Shown piece by piece: positions 1 to 7,749 of a DNA stretch of 21,317 bases. The position numbers and the translations under genes are program-made. Every line of letters begins with the position of its first letter. Positions within the stretch are counted from its first letter, which is position 1. The DNA is from Hodarchaeum sp048939265 (GTDB taxonomy: Archaea; Asgardarchaeota; Heimdallarchaeia; Hodarchaeales; Hodarchaeaceae). The stretch covers positions 1-21,317 of the forward strand of contig JBHLPQ010000046.1 of NCBI GenBank assembly GCA_048939265.1. Reading direction: 5' to 3'. Under the pieces are notes generated by a model. That model ran no database searches. It was not told where the DNA came from and saw only the letters and a list, made by a program, of their open reading frames with translations.

Positions 1-146
1 TTCTCTATCAATTTCTTCGTTTCACCAGGTTTTGATTGAGTCTGATCTAAAAGCTCCTGAGAAAGTTTCATTACAGCCATAGTTAAGAATCTTTTAATTC
101 TAACGCCAGCAATCGCTTCAGAATGGCTTTGGTGTGATTCTGCCAA
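1..146 (-). CDS. 5' end of an unidentified protein (runs off the left edge)
   Basis: An open frame enters on the minus strand and runs off the window, giving only about 48 residues. I place the start at the TTG at 146-144, because a GAGGT ribosome binding site lies 7 bases before it and an in-frame TAA sits two codons upstream. An internal ATG at 80 is the alternative. The visible N-terminus is hydrophilic and looks helical, with no signal peptide or membrane helix and no motif I recognise. It is divergent from the gene at 269, so the 120 bp between them should hold both promoters. Confidence 0.5.
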   Translation of the reverse strand, partial: MAESHQSHSEAIAGVRIKRFLTMAVMKLSQELLDQTQSKPGETKKLIE

Positions 147-219
147 GTTTTAAACCTCTAATGTAAAATAACAGAAGATATTATGAGGGTGATAACGATA
201 ATTTTAAATCTGTATAGAC

Positions 220-227
220 TATATAAT
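220..227 (+). promoter_or_regulatory. Candidate TATA box for the gene at 269
   Basis: TATATAAT lies about 42-49 bases before the TTG at 269. With the usual archaeal spacing of about 25 bases from TATA to transcription start, it would give a leader of about 15-20 nt. The region is very AT-rich throughout, so the match is only moderately specific. Confidence 0.4.
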
Positions 228-268
228 AACTAGTATAAAAAAACAGGCAAAAATAGTTTAAAAAAGAT

Positions 269-721
269 TTGCTAAAAAGCTGTAACTACACTGATAAAGA
301 ATGGTTTGAATACCTGAATGAATCTAAAAATTACCAACGATTTGAATCTGTAGAGTCAAGCGCAATGAACCGTTTTATTCGCTTTTTTAAGAAACTTTTT
401 ATCCCAGAGCTATCTCATGGTGCCTCACAAGAAGCAAAGAAAAGAAGGAAAATTGCTCAAAGTATCTCTGATGATCAAATCTTTGTTCATACCATTAGAA
501 ACGCTTTAAAAGTTGATGATGCTACAATATCTGATAAACTGACATTTGCTTTCACCTCCCTTCCGGAAGTTAACACGAATTTCCCTTATGCCAAAAATAT
601 GTTTTTTGATATTCTTGAGTTTTTAATGAGCAATAAAGAAATAACTTCAGAAGAAGTGAACCTGTATAGAGCTCACTTGGAAGATATTAGGTCTCTTGAA
701 GACTTAATGATGATAGCGTAA
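269..721 (+). CDS. Unidentified small soluble protein
   Basis: A 150-residue protein that I do not recognise. Residues 33-50 are basic and aromatic (NRFIRFFKKLF), which could form an amphipathic, membrane-touching helix. Residues 52-70 are basic, and the C-terminal third is helical and acidic. There is no signal peptide, cysteine motif or clear transmembrane helix. The TTG start at 269 has no obvious ribosome binding site, so the ATG at 365 (residue 33) is a possible true start and would put the amphipathic stretch at the very N-terminus. The gene ends 30 bp before the assembly gap and converges on the small GTPase gene. Confidence 0.6.
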   Translation: MLKSCNYTDKEWFEYLNESKNYQRFESVESSAMNRFIRFFKKLFIPELSHGASQEAKKRRKIAQSISDDQIFVHTIRNALKVDDATISDKLTFAFTSLPEVNTNFPYAKNMFFDILEFLMSNKEITSEEVNLYRAHLEDIRSLEDLMMIA

Positions 722-728
722 GAAAAAG

Positions 729-1313
729 TCAGTCTTCTTTTTTAATCAGCTNNNNNNNNNNTTTGTTAGTTTCCACCAAAACTTTTGCTAAGTCTTCAAA
801 AGTTTCTTGTATATGATCTCCAGTTTTTGCACTTGTCTCAAAAAAACTAACCATCTGTAGGTTATTCTTAGCGACCTCTCCTTCATCATATGTAACCTGT
901 CGTTCATCTACTAAGTCATTTTTATTCCCAACAAGATACATACTTACATCAGGTGAAAATTTCTTCAATTGCTCAATCCATAAAGGCAGTTTCTCTAGAG
1001 TTACTTTTCGTGTCAAGTCATAGACTAAGAGCGCTCCAGAAACTCCCTGAAAGAAAACACGGCCGACTTGAGACGATCGCGCATGACCTCCAATATCCCA
1101 GATCTGAAGGCCAACTTTAAATTCCATGCCTTCAAACGGAAGATTCACTGTTTTAACCAGGAAATTAGCACCTATTGTAGCCATATAGTCCCCTGGGAAC
1201 CTATCTTCAACATAACGAAGAACCATGGACGATTTTCCGACACGATATTCCCCTAAAAGCAAAATTTTAGCAAGGAAGTTGTATGTAAGTGGACGATTTG
1301 ACATCCCGATCAT
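729..1313 (-). CDS. Ras/Rab-like small GTPase with His at the catalytic Gln position
   Basis: A P-loop GTPase of the Ras superfamily. Visible motifs are G1 GEYRVGKS (21-28), the G2 Thr in ATIGANF (about 46), G3 WDIGGH (72-77), G4 NKND (130-133) and G5 ETSAK (159-163). Most of the protein resembles Rab proteins, but G3 is WDxGG as in Arf proteins. The residue equivalent to Ras Gln61 is His77, a change known to impair GTP hydrolysis in Ras. Such GTPases switch between GTP- and GDP-bound states, and Asgard archaea carry many; the role of this one is unknown. The C-terminus crosses the 10-N gap, so length and tail are uncertain, and no prenylation-type Cys motif is visible. The start may be ATG 1313 or ATG 1304; neither has a strong ribosome binding site. 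Confidence 0.93.
   Translation of the reverse strand: MIGMSNRPLTYNFLAKILLLGEYRVGKSSMVLRYVEDRFPGDYMATIGANFLVKTVNLPFEGMEFKVGLQIWDIGGHARSSQVGRVFFQGVSGALLVYDLTRKVTLEKLPLWIEQLKKFSPDVSMYLVGNKNDLVDERQVTYDEGEVAKNNLQMVSFFETSAKTGDHIQETFEDLAKVLVETNKXXXXLIKKED
752..761. other. Assembly gap (10 N)
   Basis: Ten consecutive N. A run of exactly ten is often a placeholder rather than a measured length. The gap falls inside the 3' end of the minus-strand small GTPase gene, so the reading frame across it and the stop at 729 are provisional. Confidence 0.98.
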
Positions 1314-1377
1314 CTGGAATTATTTGATATAGAATTAACAAATATTCAGGATAAACATGAATCTAAATATATCGTTA

Positions 1378-1390
1378 TTATATATATTAT
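1378..1390. promoter_or_regulatory. TATA-like element between divergent genes
   Basis: A TATATATATTAT-like run lies in the 160-bp region between the GTPase gene (minus) and the zinc-ribbon gene (plus). It reads as a TATA box on either strand and is about 65-75 bp from the GTPase start and about 85-95 bp from the zinc-ribbon start. It could serve either gene. Confidence 0.35.
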
Positions 1391-1473
1391 CTTGAAGGGG
1401 AAATAAAAAAGTTTCTAATTTTAACGATTACTACACACACAAAGTAGAATAAGAATTCTTTCATTTATATTTG

Positions 1474-1731
1474 ATGAGTGATATGCGCCGATTCTTAGAA
1501 TCTCTCAAAGAAATCCGAAAAAATATCCGTCGAGGATCACCTCAAGATGTTATCAAAGTGTGTCCGATCTGTTTAGGAGATAATCTCGAAATTCTACATA
1601 ATGCTTTTTTAGGACTTCTATCCCCACCTCTTTATATATGTCGCATTTGTGGATACAAAGGAGTGATTTTTGCCGAAATAGATCGAATCCAATATGAAAA
1701 GCTAAACTCCACATCCGAGATAAGAGGTTAG
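1474..1731 (+). CDS. Small zinc-ribbon protein
   Basis: An 85-residue protein when started at ATG 1474; TTG 1471 and ATG 1483 are alternatives. The N-terminal 25 residues are basic and helical. CPIC (30-33) and CRIC (56-59) form a four-cysteine zinc ribbon, and the second pair is followed by GYKG. This is the layout of many small archaeal nucleic-acid- or protein-binding zinc ribbons, but no specific function can be given. The stop codon is 3 bp before the start of the M20 peptidase gene, so the two are probably co-transcribed. Confidence 0.75.
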   Translation: MSDMRRFLESLKEIRKNIRRGSPQDVIKVCPICLGDNLEILHNAFLGLLSPPLYICRICGYKGVIFAEIDRIQYEKLNSTSEIRG

Positions 1732-1734
1732 ATA

Positions 1735-2883
1735 ATGTCAGATTGCTTATCAATATTAAAGGAGCTAATCGGTTTGAACTCCGAGAACCCTCCTGGAAAC
1801 ACCCGACAGATCATTGAATGGATTCAGAATTGGGCAGAGATTAATGGAATTCCATCTACAGTCCAATGGTATGAGGAAGACCAGGGAAATATCATATTAA
1901 CGTTAGGAGGAGCTGAGAAGTCGATAATTTTATGTGGTCATTTAGATACTGTGCCAATTGGAGATAGAAATAACTGGAATTATGACCCTCTCGGCGCAGA
2001 AGAAGATGATGGATATATTTACGGTCGGGGATCAGCTGATATGAAAGGAGGCGTTTCAGCATGCCTCGGAGCATTAAAATCCCTAAAAGATTCTATCACT
2101 GATATTGATAAGATGGCATACAGGTTAATATTCATTGGTACTTCTGATGAGGAAGTGGGTCTTGGTGGAGCAAAAGCTGTGATGAAGCTAGGAACAATGA
2201 ATAATGCAGACTTCCTCATTGTGACTGAACCAACGGCGTTAAAGGTAGGAATTGCTGAGAAAGGAGTTCTATGGTTCAGAGTACAATCATTTGGAAAAGC
2301 AGCTCACGGTTCAACTCCTGAAAAGGGAATAAATGCTATTGAGGAACTCGCACAATTATTTCCTCTTCTACATAAACATTTACCTACAGTTTCTGACCCT
2401 ATTCTTGGTCAAAGCACGCTAAACATCGGGAAATTCAAAGGAGGAAAATCAGCGAATGTCGTACCAGAAGAGGCAGAGGTTCATTGTGATTATCGGCTAG
2501 TTCCTCCAATTAGTCCAGAAAATTTTGCACAAAAGCTGTCTCAGATTATCCAGAATCACGGTAAAACCAGTCTTGCGAATTTTTCTACAGAGATTGACCA
2601 GGTTATGCATCCCGTTTCTAATTCTCATGAGAATAAGTATATTCAACTATTGATGAAGGAAAGTAATTGTCAAATACCTATTGGACTAAATTATGGAACC
2701 GATGCAGCAGTTCTGGTGACTGAGGCTCCTCACCATGTCCCATTTGCGATATATGGCCCTGGAGACCCAAAAACTATTCATTGCGCTAATGAAAGAGTTT
2801 CAATTACCGAAGTTCTTGAAGTAGAATCAGTGATAACTAAATTCTTGCAAAAGGTTGTTACTCCCTCAACCTCAGCGGTCTAG
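1735..2883 (+). CDS. M20-family metallopeptidase (ArgE/DapE/CPG2-like)
   Basis: A two-zinc amidohydrolase of the M20 family, which removes acyl or amino-acid groups from peptides or N-acylated amino acids in the cytoplasm. At 382 residues its length is normal. The signatures are GHLDTVP (68-74, first zinc His69), GRGSADMKGG (97-106, bridging Asp102), TSDEEVG (136-142, Glu139/Glu140), TEPT (164-167, Glu165), HGSTPEKG (191-198, start of the dimerisation domain) and IHCANE near the C-terminus (His349). All expected ligands are present, so it should be active. The substrate cannot be read from sequence; ArgE-, DapE-, LysK- and carboxypeptidase-like members look alike, and no arginine or lysine biosynthesis genes are nearby. 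A GAGGT ribosome binding site lies 6 bases before ATG 1735. Confidence 0.92.
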   Translation: MSDCLSILKELIGLNSENPPGNTRQIIEWIQNWAEINGIPSTVQWYEEDQGNIILTLGGAEKSIILCGHLDTVPIGDRNNWNYDPLGAEEDDGYIYGRGSADMKGGVSACLGALKSLKDSITDIDKMAYRLIFIGTSDEEVGLGGAKAVMKLGTMNNADFLIVTEPTALKVGIAEKGVLWFRVQSFGKAAHGSTPEKGINAIEELAQLFPLLHKHLPTVSDPILGQSTLNIGKFKGGKSANVVPEEAEVHCDYRLVPPISPENFAQKLSQIIQNHGKTSLANFSTEIDQVMHPVSNSHENKYIQLLMKESNCQIPIGLNYGTDAAVLVTEAPHHVPFAIYGPGDPKTIHCANERVSITEVLEVESVITKFLQKVVTPSTSAV

Positions 2884-2895
2884 CGTCCTAACTTT

Positions 2896-3972
2896 CTAGA
2901 ATTGGTTAGTCATTATAGTAAACTTGTTCTTTGTCCCTAAAGCATAAATATCGAATTTTTTCCTCTTAGGAGTTTCAATTAATAACCTAAGAAGAAATAT
3001 TAAGAATATTGGCTTTAATGGCCGTTCAACGGACTTCCCTTTATCATATTCTTTATTCATATCATCATAGGTCTTCTTTGCTTCCTCTATACAGCTTTTT
3101 AAATCTTTATCTAGAGAAAGAACCCCAAAAAACTCCTTCAATACTTTTTCATTCAATTTATCTACATCCTGTATGGGATACGCCTCCGCAGATTCCAATT
3201 TCTGGTTGGATTCTCTGTCTTTCAGCATCCATTCGTCTTTCTTCACCATAAATGGATGGAATATCTTACTAGGAGTAATTATCAGAGGTACTGGACTGTT
3301 ATATACTTCAAAGAAGATACCATGTCCATTGCATTCTTGGCAAGCTGTAGGATTACCTTTACAGTTATAACATACTATTTTTCCAGTTCCTCCACATTTT
3401 TGACAATTGATCTTTCCCAATCCTAAGCAAGAAGGACATTGGGTTGTTTTTTCTATTTTTCTTGTTTTTTCGTCCCCTTTCTTATTTAGTTCCTTTACTT
3501 CAATAGAGACTGTATATTTTCCAGACCCCTTACACGCATCACACTTAATATCTTCCCCCTTACACGCATCACATTGGATAAATCGAGAATTGTGACAATA
3601 ATTACATTCTTCTGACCCTTTTCCGTCGCATATCCTACATTTCACTTCTTTAAGGTTTTTCAACATTGGAACGAAATCTATTCTCCTTTTCCAAGCGTTT
3701 CTGTCAACACCATCAGAGGAAAATGAATAGAAGGTGATATCTTTTAACTTTGCAGTTGGAATCTTATCTGATTTTCCCCCTTTTTCTTTTATGCTTTTAC
3801 TATCTACCCTGGAATAAAAATAGAGAAAGGCTGATTTTTCAACTTCTTTTACACTTTCTGATGCTGTTATGGCATTTTTATCTATTCCGAATGATTTCTT
3901 TATCTTTTTCGAGTCAGTATTTGATAACCATTTTGTAAATGCTTCATCTGCATCAGGAGTTAATATTTTCAT
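2896..3972 (-). CDS. Protein with DnaJ-type cysteine-rich zinc fingers, no J domain
   Basis: A 358-residue protein with eight CxxC motifs, starting near residues 112, 123, 134, 144, 179, 190, 201 and 211. Several are followed by GxG as in the CxxCxGxG repeats of DnaJ/Hsp40. The motifs form two blocks of four, separated by a charged 30-residue insert (about 150-178). There is no HPD-bearing J domain, so this is not a classical Hsp40. The architecture, an alpha/beta N-terminal region ending in FVPML before the cysteine repeats and a beta-rich tail, recalls the eukaryotic SSUH2-like proteins; that resemblance is from memory and tentative. A short hydrophobic stretch (PIFLIFLLRLL, 321-331) is too short for a confident membrane helix. 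It ends a probable three-gene minus-strand cluster, 30 bp after the membrane-protein gene. Confidence 0.8.
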   Translation of the reverse strand: MKILTPDADEAFTKWLSNTDSKKIKKSFGIDKNAITASESVKEVEKSAFLYFYSRVDSKSIKEKGGKSDKIPTAKLKDITFYSFSSDGVDRNAWKRRIDFVPMLKNLKEVKCRICDGKGSEECNYCHNSRFIQCDACKGEDIKCDACKGSGKYTVSIEVKELNKKGDEKTRKIEKTTQCPSCLGLGKINCQKCGGTGKIVCYNCKGNPTACQECNGHGIFFEVYNSPVPLIITPSKIFHPFMVKKDEWMLKDRESNQKLESAEAYPIQDVDKLNEKVLKEFFGVLSLDKDLKSCIEEAKKTYDDMNKEYDKGKSVERPLKPIFLIFLLRLLIETPKRKKFDIYALGTKNKFTIMTNQF

Positions 3973-4002
3973 TTAATCACTCTCATAAATTGATTTAAAA
4001 AT

Positions 4003-4581
4003 CTAAGATTTAATTAGATTCCATATCCCAGCAATTAACACAAAAAGACTCCCAAGAGGAACAGGAAGAAAATTATCTTCCACACCACCACCAATAAACG
4101 TTAAATTAGTAGCATTATTCCAAATCAATAATAATGCCGATAAACCAACCGCTGCTCCAATAATGTACAATAATCCTGAAATTTTAGGATTTTCTTTCCT
4201 AATTAAGCCTAGTAATATGCCTATTACAATTATAAGGAGTGATAAACCAAACATCATCCCCGAGAGAGATAATCCTGTTTCACCAAAATTACCAGGGTAA
4301 ATTGCTGTAGCCAGATTATTTAAAAATCCATCAATCGGCTTTGACCCTTGAGAAATGTTCGATGGATCGAAATACCAATTCATGTTAAATAAATGGAGCC
4401 CAGAATCGCTAGTAGATCCAAACCAACCCAAATCTATATCATAGTACCCCCATAGAAAAAGATATCCTGCAGTCAAAAGCATAACAACTGATTCAGTACC
4501 AGTCCAAATAAGAAAAAAAGATGGAAGTAAAAATCCAACAATTGCCAATATTGTACCAAGAGTACTTGAGGGATGAGTCAT
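4003..4581 (-). CDS. Unidentified five-helix membrane protein
   Basis: I place the start at ATG 4581, because GAGGA lies 7 bases upstream; the frame is open to 4677, which would add 32 hydrophilic residues of doubtful reality. From 4581 the protein has 193 residues with about five transmembrane helices (9-28, 31-47, 106-127, 135-154, 172-190). A polar loop at about 48-105 is rich in Gly, Asp, Asn and aromatics. A basic loop (RKENPK) between helices 3 and 4 suggests that side is cytoplasmic. I recognise no family. It lies between the phosphatase gene (about 107 bp upstream) and the zinc-finger gene (30 bp downstream). Confidence 0.75.
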   Translation of the reverse strand: MTHPSSTLGTILAIVGFLLPSFFLIWTGTESVVMLLTAGYLFLWGYYDIDLGWFGSTSDSGLHLFNMNWYFDPSNISQGSKPIDGFLNNLATAIYPGNFGETGLSLSGMMFGLSLLIIVIGILLGLIRKENPKISGLLYIIGAAVGLSALLLIWNNATNLTFIGGGVEDNFLPVPLGSLFVLIAGIWNLIKS

Positions 4582-4688
4582 TATTCTATCCTCTTTTTGC
4601 AGACTTAATTTTTCTGATTTGTACAAACGATTTCCAGTTAAAGCTGGATTAAATTGAGCGTTTAAAAAGAATTTCAAAAATGCTATGA

Positions 4689-5117
4689 CTAGAGACTTTT
4701 TACAAATTCTTCTTGATCTTTAGTTTTAATTGCTAGAGGATTAACTCCTCTTACGTATTTGATGGCATCTTCAGGATTTTTACGATCTATAACAACCAGA
4801 AGTGCAGCTATTATTGTACCAGTTCGTCCATGTCCAGCAGTGCAATGAATTAAAACTGGTAAATTAGGGTGTTCACTTTGACACTCATGGAAGAATTCGA
4901 CAATTGTCTCTAAATCGGTCTCTGTAGGAGAAGAAGAATCTTTAATTGGAAGATGAAGATATGGTATGGCTAATAGGGATGCTAATCCCTCTGTTGATCC
5001 TTTTTCTTGAAGATTGACCATTCCCCCCCATTCGAGAGTCTTTAGAAAAGGAAAATCCTCCAAAATAGGTTCACTAGATCCTGCAAAACGTTGTTTATCA
5101 ATCCAGTAGAGGAACAC
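4689..5117 (-). CDS. Dual-specificity-type protein phosphatase
   Basis: A 142-residue Cys-based phosphatase of the protein tyrosine phosphatase superfamily. The P-loop HCTAGHGRTG at 91-100 supplies the nucleophile Cys92 and phosphate-binding Arg98, matching HCxxGxxRTG. Asp60 in LPIKDSS is the likely general acid. At this length it is a bare catalytic domain, like the compact archaeal dual-specificity phosphatases, with no membrane or regulatory extension. The expected role is removing phosphate from Ser/Thr/Tyr in proteins; RNA 5'-triphosphatase or phosphoinositide activity occurs in relatives and cannot be excluded. The start is GTG 5117, with a GAGGT ribosome binding site 6 bases upstream and an in-frame TGA just before. 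It is first in a probable cluster with the membrane and zinc-finger proteins. Confidence 0.92.
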   Translation of the reverse strand: MFLYWIDKQRFAGSSEPILEDFPFLKTLEWGGMVNLQEKGSTEGLASLLAIPYLHLPIKDSSSPTETDLETIVEFFHECQSEHPNLPVLIHCTAGHGRTGTIIAALLVVIDRKNPEDAIKYVRGVNPLAIKTKDQEEFVKSL

Positions 5118-5415
5118 CTTCGAACCTCATCCTTTCCTATTGGGATAAATCACTAGAAATTAAGATTAAGTCTGAAAACCAATTGTAGTTCTAAAATTGT
5201 CATTATTCTATCTAGCATATTAGTTTAGATAAACTTCAGTTTAAAAATCTGTTCATTATGAGTATAATGAGTTATTAAATCATATTAATCAAGATCAGGT
5301 CAGAAGACTGACGCTTTACATTCAAAAAAATTCAGGAAAACTTGCATCCAAAGAAAAATGTATTAAGCGAATTTGAATTAAGATTATATCGTCAATTTTT
5401 ATCTGTGGAATTGAA
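5118..5415. other. Intergenic region between divergent genes
   Basis: About 298 bp without a gene, between the phosphatase gene (minus) and the MoxR operon (plus). A TATA-like ATTATAT at 5383-5389 sits about 27-33 bases before GTG 5416, so that transcript would have almost no leader. A small perfect inverted repeat, GTCAG-AAGA-CTGAC, lies at 5299-5312. I see no tRNA or other structured RNA. Confidence 0.5.
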
Positions 5416-6318
5416 GTGAATGCGAAGGATTTCAGTTTCGTGCTTCGTAAGAAAGAATTTCTTACTCTTTGTCTTCTTCTACTAACTGTCACCCTTGCTC
5501 AATTCTCATTAGGCCAAATATCAGGCATCGTTAAGAGTGGACCTTTTCTTACAATAAATAATTCTTTACTTGATGTGCTAGGATTAATTCTTCCTTTGAT
5601 CTCGGGAGCATATATCTATATAAATTATCGTGGGAAACATAATCCTGTTGTGTCTCTTATTGTTCTATCAATTGGAGTAATTGTCATTGTAACGGTAATT
5701 TTTGCTGCTTTTCTTGGAGTACCCTTTCTGAACGAGGAAGAAGCTGAAGGAGAACCTGAATCACCCAATATCATTCCAACCTCTCCCATAACTAATATAC
5801 CTGTCACCGACATCACAGATGAATTAACCCAACCTGTACTTCCACCAGTAGATTTTTTGAGTTATAATGATTTTATCCAGTCCCTAGGATATTTAGGAAT
5901 CTTCTTTCTTATTTTTCTGCTTTTTTTGCCATTTCTGTTCATGTTTGTCGTAAGAAGGAAGGGTGAAGATGATGAGATTGATCTAGAAACTGGCGAAATT
6001 GATCTACAACATGAAAAAGAAAAGTATTATCAAGTGAGAACTGTCCTTGAGTGTTATTATCAAGCATCAACAGCTTTAGAGGAACGAGGAGCAGATGATT
6101 CACCTAATTTTACTCCGACCGAATTCAGTCAGGATGTGGTAACAAAGGACTTGACAGATCCTCCCTTAATCGAAGATTTGACGGAAGTATTTGAGGAGGT
6201 TAAGTTCTCAAATCATGCTATATCTGATCAACAAGTGGATTTGGCTAAATCTGTATCTAAAAAAATCATTTTCCCTCCTGATTTAGTTGAAAACGAGGAA
6301 GAAGAAACAGAGGATTAA
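5416..6318 (+). CDS. Membrane protein with C-terminal DUF4129-like domain
   Basis: A 300-residue protein with about four transmembrane helices (15-34, 52-69, 78-100, 157-179). An acidic, proline-rich outer loop lies at about 103-155. A cytoplasmic C-terminal region at about 200-285 has the look of DUF4129: aromatic helical start (YYQVRTVLECYYQA), a TPTEF motif at about 233-237, then LTEVFEEVKFS. DUF4129 proteins accompany MoxR and DUF58 genes in many bacteria and archaea, often with a transglutaminase-like domain, which is absent here. The tail is extremely acidic (ENEEEETED). The start is GTG 5416. It begins a five-gene operon, and its stop codon directly precedes the next start (6320). Function beyond the context is unknown. 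Confidence 0.75.
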   Translation: MNAKDFSFVLRKKEFLTLCLLLLTVTLAQFSLGQISGIVKSGPFLTINNSLLDVLGLILPLISGAYIYINYRGKHNPVVSLIVLSIGVIVIVTVIFAAFLGVPFLNEEEAEGEPESPNIIPTSPITNIPVTDITDELTQPVLPPVDFLSYNDFIQSLGYLGIFFLIFLLFLPFLFMFVVRRKGEDDEIDLETGEIDLQHEKEKYYQVRTVLECYYQASTALEERGADDSPNFTPTEFSQDVVTKDLTDPPLIEDLTEVFEEVKFSNHAISDQQVDLAKSVSKKIIFPPDLVENEEEETED

Positions 6319-6319
6319 A

Positions 6320-6778
6320 ATGGATATAATTTATATATCAATATTACTTTGGTTAATTCTAATAGCTTTTTGGGCGATTAATTCCTATAGATTTAAACAA
6401 GATTCAGAAAGTTATGTTTTTGAGAAAGCCAAAACAGAGTATTTTGAACCTCCTCGACCTCACAGCGAATCTTATAATAATTTTCTAAAGCTAACATCAA
6501 GTGAATATGTAAAAGTGCAGGAAAAATTACCTGCTGTGTTGGCTCAATTGATTAAAGGCTACCTAGAAGCAGTTGGTTATTCAACGGTGAATAATGATAG
6601 TATAGATTTTAGTGAAAACCTTAAACTACTTTTAACTGATCCTGATGAATGGTTCTTTCTTCAATTAAATATTATTGATTTTTCCAACTTACCCCGGAAC
6701 GATGAACTCGCTAAACGCTATATTCAAATCTTAGATGAAGTTGAACAAACACTAGGCATCTCATTGTTTTCTCAATAG
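6320..6778 (+). CDS. One-helix membrane-anchored protein of the MoxR operon
   Basis: A 152-residue protein from ATG 6320, chosen because GAGG lies about 6 bases upstream; the frame is open to 6287, but that longer version would overlap the previous gene. Residues 3-20 (IIYISILLWLILIAFWAI) form one N-terminal transmembrane helix, followed by a soluble, mainly helical domain, probably cytoplasmic. No family is recognised. Its place between the DUF4129-like and MoxR genes suggests an accessory subunit of the same membrane-associated system. Confidence 0.75.
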   Translation: MDIIYISILLWLILIAFWAINSYRFKQDSESYVFEKAKTEYFEPPRPHSESYNNFLKLTSSEYVKVQEKLPAVLAQLIKGYLEAVGYSTVNNDSIDFSENLKLLLTDPDEWFFLQLNIIDFSNLPRNDELAKRYIQILDEVEQTLGISLFSQ

Positions 6779-6792
6779 GAGTGATTCCAGTT

Positions 6793-7749
6793 ATGCAAAT
6801 AGAGGAAACCTCAAAAATATGTAATGAAATTATTAATGAAGTTTCTCGCCATATTATTGGTAAAAATGATGTTCTTCGTAAAGTAATTCTAGCCTTTCTT
6901 GCTGATGGCCATATTCTCTTTGAAGATTATCCTGGTTTAGCAAAGACAATGATCTGCAGATCCTTTGCATCAACCCTCGGTTGTGAATTCAACCGAATTC
7001 AATTTACTCCTGATTTACTTCCTCAAGATTTAACAGGATCAGAGATTTATAATCAAAAAACAAATGACTTTGAGTTTAAACCAGGCCCCATTTTTTCAGA
7101 TATTATTCTTGCTGATGAAATCAATCGAGCTACACCTAAAACTCAAAGTGCTTTACTAGAAGCAATGGGTGAATATCAAGTAACTGTCGGAGGTATTACT
7201 TACCCTTTATCTGAAAATAAACCATTTTTAGTCGTAGCAACACAGAACCCATTGGAACTCGAAGGAACATTTGCGTTACCTGAGGCTCAAATAGATCGGT
7301 TTCTTGCCTTGATTCGCATTGGATATCCCACGAAAGAAGCTGAAAGAATAATCTTGACAAATCGAATTAGTAGAAAGAAAAAATCTTTCGATGTTTCCCA
7401 GATAACTGACCGATCTACTTTCTACAAAATGCAGCGCTCAATCGAAGACGTGCATGTCTCTGAAGAAATCAAAGAATACATTGTAGAAATTGTCACACGA
7501 ACTCGTAATACACGGTCAGTGAAAGTAGGATCATCTCCAAGAGGATCATTAGACTTAATGGCGATCTCACGAGCTAATGCGGTTTTAAATGGACGAGATT
7601 ATGTTATCCCACAGGATGTTAAAGATCTTGCCTCTACTACACTAGCTCATCGAATGATTCTTGAGGTCAGTTCTTGGTTATCAGGGACTTCATCGGAATT
7701 AATTATTGAAAAAATTCTAGAAGAAGTAAAAGCTCCTCGTCGTGAATAA
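6793..7749 (+). CDS. MoxR-family AAA+ ATPase
   Basis: A AAA+ ATPase of the MoxR family, which acts as a chaperone-like remodeller working with DUF58 and von Willebrand-type partner proteins. Motifs counted from ATG 6793 are Walker A YPGLAKT (46-52, with the Ala-Lys variant common in this family), Walker B IILADEIN (104-111), sensor 1 ATQNP (149-153), LPEAQIDRF with the likely Arg finger (162-170) and a sensor 2 region SSPRGSLDL (247-255). All parts for ATP hydrolysis are present and the length (318 residues) is typical. The start is probably ATG 6793, with GGAGTGAT at 6778-6785 as ribosome binding site; GTG 6781 is the alternative. Its 3' end overlaps the DUF58 frame by 8 bp. Confidence 0.95.
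   Translation: MQIEETSKICNEIINEVSRHIIGKNDVLRKVILAFLADGHILFEDYPGLAKTMICRSFASTLGCEFNRIQFTPDLLPQDLTGSEIYNQKTNDFEFKPGPIFSDIILADEINRATPKTQSALLEAMGEYQVTVGGITYPLSENKPFLVVATQNPLELEGTFALPEAQIDRFLALIRIGYPTKEAERIILTNRISRKKKSFDVSQITDRSTFYKMQRSIEDVHVSEEIKEYIVEIVTRTRNTRSVKVGSSPRGSLDLMAISRANAVLNGRDYVIPQDVKDLASTTLAHRMILEVSSWLSGTSSELIIEKILEEVKAPRRE

Noticed and set aside
729..1313. Assignment of the first GTPase to the Arf family because of WDIGG
   Set aside because: The N-terminal myristoylation glycine and amphipathic helix of Arf are absent, and NKND and ETSAK are Ras/Rab-like.
3009..3595. Open frames on the plus strand opposite the zinc-finger gene
   Set aside because: They mirror a well-supported gene with ordered cysteine motifs, have no ribosome binding site or recognisable product, and their composition is that of antisense.
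5299..5312. Inverted repeat GTCAG-AAGA-CTGAC as an operator or terminator
   Set aside because: A 5-bp stem is expected by chance in a region of this size, and it lies about 70 bp from the TATA-like element with no second copy.
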